From Actinobacteria bacterium OV450 (GTDB lineage Bacteria; Actinomycetota; Actinomycetes; Streptomycetales; Streptomycetaceae): DNA of 38,501 bases. The stretch covers positions 1-38,501 of the forward strand of contig LJCW01000354.1 in assembly GCA_001298555.1 (NCBI GenBank), given 5' to 3'. This document shows positions 33,598 through 38,501 of the stretch, in pieces (within the stretch, counting starts at the first letter, position 1; every line of letters starts with the position of its first letter). The position numbers were made by a program, and so were the translations under genes. The notes beneath the pieces are model-generated. The model did no database searches. It was given only the letters and a program-made list of their open reading frames with translations, and was not told the origin of the DNA.

Positions 33598-34659
33598 ATG
33601 AGACTGACCGACATATCGCTGGACTGGCTGCTGCCCGGCAGCCTGCTGATCCTGGGCGTGCTTGCGGCGGTCGCGGTGCTGGCGCGGGGCAAGCGGGAGG
33701 GCGAGAAGGCGGCGGCCGAGGACACCTGGGAGCGCAGCGAGGAGCGGCGGCGGCGCAAGGAAGCCGTCTACGGAACCGCCTCCTACGTCCTGCTGTTCTG
33801 CTGCGCGGCGGTGGCCGCCGCGCTCTCCTTCCACGGACTGGTCGGCTTCGGCCGGCAGAACCTCAACCTCTCCGGGGGCTGGGAGTACCTGGTCCCGTTC
33901 GGCCTCGACGGTGCCGCCATGTTCTGCTCGGTGCTCGCCGTCCGCGAGGCGAGCCACGGTGACGCGGCCCTCGGCTCCCGCATGCTGGTCTGGCTGTTCG
34001 CGGGCGCGGCCGCCTGGTTCAACTGGGTGCACGCGCCGCGCGGCGCCGGACACGACGGAGCCCCGCAGTTCTTCTCCGGGATGTCCCTCTCGGCGGCCGT
34101 CCTCTTCGACCGGGCCCTGAAGCAGACCCGTCGGGCGGCGCTGCGTGAACAGGGCCTGATCCCGAGGCCGTTGCCGCAGATCCGGATGGTCCGCTGGCTG
34201 CGGGCCCCCCGAGAGACCTTCGGCGCCTGGTCGCTCATGCTGCTGGAGGGGGTCCGCACCCTCGACGAAGCGGTCGAAGAGGTACGCGAGGACAAGCGCG
34301 AGCGGGAGCAGGACCGCCACCGCCGGCGCGACCAGAACAGGCTCGACCGAGCCCGGATCAAGGCCCTGGGCCGGCAGAACCGGGCGTTCGGACGCTCTCG
34401 CGCCCGCCAGGTCGACGTGCCGGGGCTGGCCCCCGGGTCGGGCTCCGCGCCGGTCGGCGCGGAGCCGGCCATAGCGGAAACGGGACAACTGCCCGCCCCG
34501 CGCCGCCGGCCCTCCCTGCAGGCCGTGCACGGAACCGAGATGACTGAGGTGACCGGGCCCCGGACGGTGGACCTCACCGCCGAGGACGACACCCAGGCCC
34601 TCCCCCGCCTCGACTCCCTGGAGCGCAAACTCAAGGACCTGGAACAGCAGTTCGGCTGA
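33598..34659 (+). CDS. DUF2637 (SpdB-like) membrane protein
   Basis: A 353-residue protein. The first 160 residues carry four likely membrane helices (about 10-29, 60-80, 92-112 and 125-143), separated by a charged segment (GKREGEKAAAEDTWERSEERRRRKE). Then follow a cytosolic helical, highly charged region (EEVREDKREREQDRHRRRDQ) and a Pro/Gly/Ala-rich linker, ending in a short coiled-coil-like tail (LERKLKDLEQQFG). DUF2637 occurs in actinomycete Spd/transfer proteins and in chromosomal proteins of unknown job. AAGGGA precedes the ATG. No plasmid transfer genes are nearby, so a conjugation role is not supported. Confidence 0.8.
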   Translation: MRLTDISLDWLLPGSLLILGVLAAVAVLARGKREGEKAAAEDTWERSEERRRRKEAVYGTASYVLLFCCAAVAAALSFHGLVGFGRQNLNLSGGWEYLVPFGLDGAAMFCSVLAVREASHGDAALGSRMLVWLFAGAAAWFNWVHAPRGAGHDGAPQFFSGMSLSAAVLFDRALKQTRRAALREQGLIPRPLPQIRMVRWLRAPRETFGAWSLMLLEGVRTLDEAVEEVREDKREREQDRHRRRDQNRLDRARIKALGRQNRAFGRSRARQVDVPGLAPGSGSAPVGAEPAIAETGQLPAPRRRPSLQAVHGTEMTEVTGPRTVDLTAEDDTQALPRLDSLERKLKDLEQQFG

Positions 34660-34671
34660 CCGCTGCCACTC

Positions 34672-34702
34672 CGGAGGGCCCGCCCGTCAGGCGGGCCCTC
34701 CG
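34672..34702. terminator. Bidirectional terminator enclosing a stop codon
   Basis: A perfect 13-bp stem (34672-34684 with 34690-34702) with loop CGTCA. The minus-strand stop codon of the ATP-binding gene (34687-34689) lies entirely in the loop. It serves the convergent DUF2637 gene as well. Confidence 0.85.
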
Positions 34703-35178
34703 TCGTACGCGCCCCCGTAGGTGCCGTCGTACGCGGTCTCGTACCCCGTCTCGTACGCGGCCCCGTAGGCCCGGCCGCCGAGGCCGCCCGGGGCCCCGGC
34801 CAGCTCGAACCACACCACCTTGCCGCCGGCCTGCACCGGCGACTCCACGCCCCAGGCGTCGGCGAGGGCCTGGACCAGCATCAGCCCCCGGCCGTGCGTA
34901 CCGTCGTCGGCGGTCGGTACGTACGGCCGGGGCCGGCGCGAGACGTGGTCCCGGACCTCCACCCTCAGCCGGTCCGCGGCGAGCCGCGCGGACACCTCGG
35001 CGCCCTGGTCGGTGTGGACGAGGGCGTTCGTGACGAGCTCGGTGATCAACAGCTCCGCCACCTCGGCGGTGTCGGCCGGACACCGGTGACGCATCAACTC
35101 CCGTAAGGCGAGGCGGACTTCGCCCACCGCCTTGAGATCGGCCCGGCGTACGCTCCGGCTGATCTCCACCGCGTCCAT
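34687..35178 (-). CDS. RsbW-like ATP-binding protein (anti-sigma/regulatory kinase fold)
   Basis: A 163-residue HATPase_c protein. The N-box ELLITELVTNALVHTDQ and the G-box DDGTHGRGLMLVQALADAWG are intact, as in the many Streptomyces RsbW/SpoIIAB-like proteins. These bind or phosphorylate anti-sigma-factor antagonists or act as small regulators. The ATG at 35178 has GGGGGAG upstream; an upstream in-frame start would add a basic tail without support. The last 30 residues form a Tyr-periodic tail (YGAAYETGYETAYDGTYGGA) that is outside the kinase fold. Its partner sigma or antagonist is not in the window. Confidence 0.85.
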   Translation of the reverse strand: MDAVEISRSVRRADLKAVGEVRLALRELMRHRCPADTAEVAELLITELVTNALVHTDQGAEVSARLAADRLRVEVRDHVSRRPRPYVPTADDGTHGRGLMLVQALADAWGVESPVQAGGKVVWFELAGAPGGLGGRAYGAAYETGYETAYDGTYGGAYDGGPA

Positions 35179-35348
35179 CGCTCCCCCGTCCTCGACGGAC
35201 GGTTCACGCGGTACGGGCCGCCCTCTCCTCCACTGCTTCCCGGTCTTCGCCCCCACCCGCACGGCGATGTACCTCCCCCGTATCCCGACTGATCTCGAAC
35301 TGGTCTACGGGATGCATGCCCGCCGGGGCAGTCCGCACTCCTGCCGGG

Positions 35349-37091
35349 TTACGGGCGTGGCACGTTGCGCAGGTTGGATCGAGCCATCTGGATCATCCGG
35401 CCCACCCCGCCGTCCAGCACGATCTTGCTGGCCGATAGTGCGAAACCGGTCACCATCTCGGCGCTGATCCTGGGTGGAATCGACAAGGCGTTGGGGTCGG
35501 TCACCACGTCCACCAAGGCGGGCCCCTTGTGCCGGAAGGCGTCCCTCAAAGCCGCTGTGAGCTGCTTGGGCTTCTCCACCCGGATGCCGTACGCGCCCGC
35601 CGCGCGGGCGATCGCCGCGAAATCCGGGTTGTGGTTGGTCGTTCCGTACGAAGGAAGGCCGGAAACCAGCATTTCCAACTCGACCATTCCGAGCGATGAG
35701 TTGTTGAAGAGGACCACTTTGACGGGCAGGTCATACTGCACCAGGGTGAGGAAATCTCCCATCAGCATCGAGAAACCACCGTCGCCCGACATCGACACCA
35801 CTTGACGGCCGCGGTCCGTGAACTGTGCGCCGATGGCCTGCGGGAGGGCATTGGCCATGGAGCCGTGGCTGAAGGAGCCGATGATGCGCCGCTTGCCGTT
35901 CGGGGAAAGATAGCGTGCCGCCCATACGTTGCACATGCCCGTGTCGACGGTGAACACGGCGTCCTCGTCAGCGAGTTCGTCGAGGACGGAAGCCACGTAC
36001 TCCGGGTGGATCGGGGTGTGCTTCTCCACCTTCCGCGTGTACGCCTTCACCACGCCTTCCAGGGCGTCCGCGTGCTTCTTGAGCATCCGGTCCAGGAAGC
36101 GGCGGTCCGTCTTGGCCTTCACCCGGGTGTTCAGCGCGCGCAGGGTCTCCCGTACGTCGCCCCAGACGGCGAGGTCCAACTGGGATCGGCGGCCCAGGTG
36201 TTCGGGGCGGATGTCCACTTGGACGATCTTCACGTCGTCGGGCAGGAAGGCGTTGTACGGGAAGTCCGTGCCGAGCAGGATCAGCAGATCGCACTCGTGG
36301 GTGGCCTCGTAGGCGGCTCCGTAGCCGAGCAGGCCGCTCATGCCGACGTCGTACGGATTGTCGTACTGGATCCACTCCTTGCCGCGCAGGGCGTGCCCGA
36401 CGGGTGCCTTGACGCGGCCCGCGAACTCCATGACCTCGGCGTGCGCCCCGGCGGTGCCGCTGCCGCAGAACAGCGTGACCCTGTCGGCCTCGTCGATCAG
36501 CCGGACCAGCTTCTCGATCTCCCCGTCACCGGGGCGTACGGTCGGCCGCGCGGTCACGAGCGCGTGCTGGATGCTCTTCTCCGGGGCCGGGAGGGACGCG
36601 ATGTCGCCGGGAAGCGAGATCACGCCGACGCCGCTGCGGCCGATGGCGTGCTGGATGGCGGTCTGGAGCACCCGGGGCATCTGCTGCGGGTTGGAGATCA
36701 GCTCGCTGTAGTGGCTGCACTCGGTGAACAGCCGGTCCGGGTGGGTCTCCTGGAAGTAGCCCAGGCCGATCTCGCCGGACGGGATGTGGGAGGCGAGGGC
36801 GAGGACGGGGGCCATCGAGCGGTGCGCGTCGTAGAGGCCGTTGATCAGGTGGAGGTTGCCGGGACCGCAGGAGCCCGCGCAGGCCGCGAGCCGGCCCGTG
36901 ATCTGGGCCTCCGCGCCGGCGGCGAAAGCGGCCGTCTCCTCGTGCCGCACCTGGATCCACTCGATGTCGCCGGTCCTTCGGATGGCGTCGACGACCGGGT
37001 TCAGGCTGTCTCCGACGACTCCGTACATCCGGCGCACGCCCGCGCGCACGAGGATGTCGACGAACTGCTCGGCCACGTTCTGCTTGCCCAT
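35349..37091 (-). CDS. poxB: Pyruvate dehydrogenase (quinone), thiamine diphosphate-dependent
   Basis: A 580-residue ThDP enzyme of the pyruvate oxidase family. It decarboxylates pyruvate to acetate and CO2, passing electrons through FAD to the quinone pool. The N-terminal catalytic Glu lies in RHEETAAFAAGAEAQ (about residue 50), the PGNLHLINGLYDAH loop is family-typical, and the ThDP/Mg site is GDGGFSMLMGDF through VLFNNSSLG. The C-terminus lacks the long amphipathic lipid-binding helix of E. coli PoxB, though the end (LDGGVGRMIQMARSNLRNVP) could act peripherally. The ATG has AAAGGG about nine bases upstream. Acetolactate synthase is less likely given the PoxB-like motifs. It lies 61 bases downstream of the phosphatase-like gene. 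Confidence 0.92.
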   Translation of the reverse strand: MGKQNVAEQFVDILVRAGVRRMYGVVGDSLNPVVDAIRRTGDIEWIQVRHEETAAFAAGAEAQITGRLAACAGSCGPGNLHLINGLYDAHRSMAPVLALASHIPSGEIGLGYFQETHPDRLFTECSHYSELISNPQQMPRVLQTAIQHAIGRSGVGVISLPGDIASLPAPEKSIQHALVTARPTVRPGDGEIEKLVRLIDEADRVTLFCGSGTAGAHAEVMEFAGRVKAPVGHALRGKEWIQYDNPYDVGMSGLLGYGAAYEATHECDLLILLGTDFPYNAFLPDDVKIVQVDIRPEHLGRRSQLDLAVWGDVRETLRALNTRVKAKTDRRFLDRMLKKHADALEGVVKAYTRKVEKHTPIHPEYVASVLDELADEDAVFTVDTGMCNVWAARYLSPNGKRRIIGSFSHGSMANALPQAIGAQFTDRGRQVVSMSGDGGFSMLMGDFLTLVQYDLPVKVVLFNNSSLGMVELEMLVSGLPSYGTTNHNPDFAAIARAAGAYGIRVEKPKQLTAALRDAFRHKGPALVDVVTDPNALSIPPRISAEMVTGFALSASKIVLDGGVGRMIQMARSNLRNVPRP

Positions 37092-37152
37092 GGAAAGGCG
37101 CCCTTTCGTTGCCTGCGGGGTACGCCCGTCCATCCATGCACACTCTGCGCGC

Positions 37153-38501
37153 TCACGCCTCCCAGACGGCGGCGGCCGTCCGGTCGTCGGCGTAGCCCTT
37201 GAGGCGGAGCTGGGTGTCCGCGAGGAAGGCCGCGAGGCCGGGGGGCTCCGCGTCGGCCCAGCGGGCGGCCAGCTCGGCCGGCAGCAGGGCCTCCTCCCGC
37301 ATGGGGGCCGCCAGGCCGCCCGAGCAGAGCAGCAGGGTGTCCCGGGGGCGGGCCAGGGCGGCCCGGAACCGGAACCCGTCGCCTGGGGGCTCCGCCGGCT
37401 CGGGCTCGGGCTCCGGCTCGGGCTCCAGGTCCTGCCAGGCACCGGCCCGCAGCCGGAACAGCCCGCCGGCGCCCGCGCCGAAGCAGATCCGGGTCTTGCA
37501 CTCGGGGTCGATGGGGAGCAGCAGGACGCGCAGCCCGGCGGTGTACGCGTCCTCCGCCAGGCCCAGCTCGGCCGCGTGCGCGCGCAGGCGCCCGTAGCCC
37601 CGGTCGGTGAGCCGCTGCAGCCCCGAGCGCAGGGCGTCGCGCCGGCCGGCGCGGATGTCGTCGGCCAGCCGCTCCCTGCTCCGGCCGACGGCCGACGCGA
37701 TCCATCGGCACAGCTCGGCGGCGGCTTCGGCGGCGCCGGGGGCGGAGCGGCCGCCGCCGGCGAGGGCGACGAGGACGAGGGCGTCGTCGCCGGTGCCGAA
37801 GCGGGTGGTCAGCAGGAAGTCCCGGCGGGCCTCGCCGCGGAAGCGGGCGGAGTCCCCGCGCACGGAGGTCGCCCGCAGGGTGTACGCCCCGTGCCGGGCC
37901 CCTTCCAGGACGGTGTCGGGCACGAGCTCGTCGAGGGCCCCGGGATCGGCCACAGGCAGGGCCCCCGGCTCGGCGGCATAGGTCGGCGCCCGGTCCCCGA
38001 GATACCCCACGACGGGCCGCTCCCCGTCCACCGGCCCGGTCTCCACCCCGGACGCGGCCCCCGCACCGGACGCGGGACCCGTCCCCGCCCGGGACGCGGC
38101 AGCACTCTCGGGGCCGGCCTCGGCCGGGACCTCCCCGGCCACGGGCGGGGTCCCGCCGGGCACAGCAGCCCAGGGGCCGCCACCGGGGTCCGGCCACACG
38201 CCGGGGCCGGATCCGGGACCCGCCTCCGCCCCGGGCGGGGTGGCGCCGCCGGGGGCGGAGCCGGTCAAGTCCTCGGCACGGGGTCCCGTGGGCACCCCGG
38301 ACGCGGCGGCGGCCTCGGCCGGGTCCTCCCCGGCAGACGGCAAGGTCCCGCCGGGCACAGCAGCCCAGGGGCCGCCGCCAGGGTCGGGCCACGCGCCGGG
38401 GCCGCCCCCGGACGCGGCGGCGGCCTCGGCCGGGTCCTCCCCGGCAGACGGCAAGGTCCCGCCGGGCACAGCAGCCCAGGGGCCGCCGCCAGGGTCGGGC
38501 C
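37153..38501 (-). CDS. PP2C-like protein phosphatase with N-terminal 37-residue repeats, 5' end outside window
   Basis: The frame stays open to the right edge, so the N-terminus is missing; at least 438 residues are visible from the internal start at 38469. The C-terminal 270 residues look like a divergent PPM/PP2C domain: YTLRATSVRGDSARFRGEARRD, FGTGDDALVLVALAGGG, ARPRDTLLLCSGGLA and a terminal DDRTAAAVW. Some canonical metal-binding Asp residues are not obvious, so activity is uncertain. The N-terminal region is Pro/Gly/Ala-rich with near-identical 37-residue repeats. An EPEPEPEPEP run lies in the domain's later part. It is upstream of poxB with 61 bases between, and could be co-transcribed with it. 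Confidence 0.7.
   Translation of the reverse strand, partial: PDPGGGPWAAVPGGTLPSAGEDPAEAAAASGGGPGAWPDPGGGPWAAVPGGTLPSAGEDPAEAAAASGVPTGPRAEDLTGSAPGGATPPGAEAGPGSGPGVWPDPGGGPWAAVPGGTPPVAGEVPAEAGPESAAASRAGTGPASGAGAASGVETGPVDGERPVVGYLGDRAPTYAAEPGALPVADPGALDELVPDTVLEGARHGAYTLRATSVRGDSARFRGEARRDFLLTTRFGTGDDALVLVALAGGGRSAPGAAEAAAELCRWIASAVGRSRERLADDIRAGRRDALRSGLQRLTDRGYGRLRAHAAELGLAEDAYTAGLRVLLLPIDPECKTRICFGAGAGGLFRLRAGAWQDLEPEPEPEPEPAEPPGDGFRFRAALARPRDTLLLCSGGLAAPMREEALLPAELAARWADAEPPGLAAFLADTQLRLKGYADDRTAAAVWEA
38301..38501. repeat. 111-bp tandem repeat in the phosphatase-like gene
   Basis: 38301-38390 and 38412-38501 appear identical over 90 bases with a period of 111 bp (37 codons). A more diverged copy covers about 38125-38215. 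The array continues past the window edge and stays in frame. Confidence 0.85.

Noticed and set aside
33598..34659. Plasmid or integrative-element transfer gene (SpdB)
   Set aside because: DUF2637 also occurs in chromosomal proteins; no tra, rep, int or attachment site is visible nearby.
38125..38501. Possible CRISPR array
   Set aside because: The 111-bp units are head-to-tail and in frame with a coding sequence; there are no unique spacers between short repeats and no cas genes.

Overview
The window is very GC-rich, with GTG starts, GAGG-type ribosome binding sites and a geosmin synthase, so it comes from an actinomycete, almost certainly a Streptomyces or close relative. It reads as chromosome. 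I saw no tRNA, rRNA, transposase, integrase or CRISPR array.

Layout. (1) 1-3456: a trypsin-like protease running off the left edge, an FAD-dependent oxidoreductase, a repeat-rich spacer and a short-chain dehydrogenase. (2) 3611-14395: an aerobic cobalamin (corrin ring) block. cobL-cobM-cobK lie on +, cobG-cobH-cobIJ on -, and cobN on + behind a cobalamin riboswitch. Genes inside each group overlap, and the two groups meet at terminator hairpins. (3) 14560-17071, minus strand: a compact RiPP locus made of a 36-codon precursor gene, a strong intercistronic hairpin and two overlapping cytochrome P450 genes. The precursor ends in AWYFWY, one residue away from the AWYIWY core of tryptorubin A, so this is read as an atropopeptide (tryptorubin-type) cluster with an extra P450. 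(4) 17962-20181: geosmin synthase. (5) 20328-21620: a secreted beta-propeller protein with a promoter overlapped by a perfect 14-bp palindrome. (6) 21782-30680: purine catabolism, with a molybdenum xanthine dehydrogenase operon (FAD, 2Fe-2S and molybdopterin subunits), an AzgA-like purine permease, XdhC and a divergent PucR-type regulator. (7) 30836-38501: a small TPR-like protein behind a Rex-like site, a GntR/FCD regulator, an FhuF-like iron-sulfur protein with an iron box, a DUF2637 membrane protein, an RsbW-like ATP-binding protein, pyruvate:quinone oxidoreductase, and a PP2C-like protein with 37-residue repeats running off the right edge.

How the parts fit. The cob genes cover much of corrin ring building from precorrin-2 plus cobalt insertion; other steps (for example CobF, CobA/O, late steps) are not here. 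The purine block imports purines, oxidises hypoxanthine/xanthine to urate and matures the molybdenum enzyme. The RiPP block is the most interesting content: a peptide gene too short for routine gene calling, a P450 whose I-helix lacks the usual acid-threonine pair, and a translationally coupled second P450 with a conventional fold. All function statements come from motif reading; no database search was possible.
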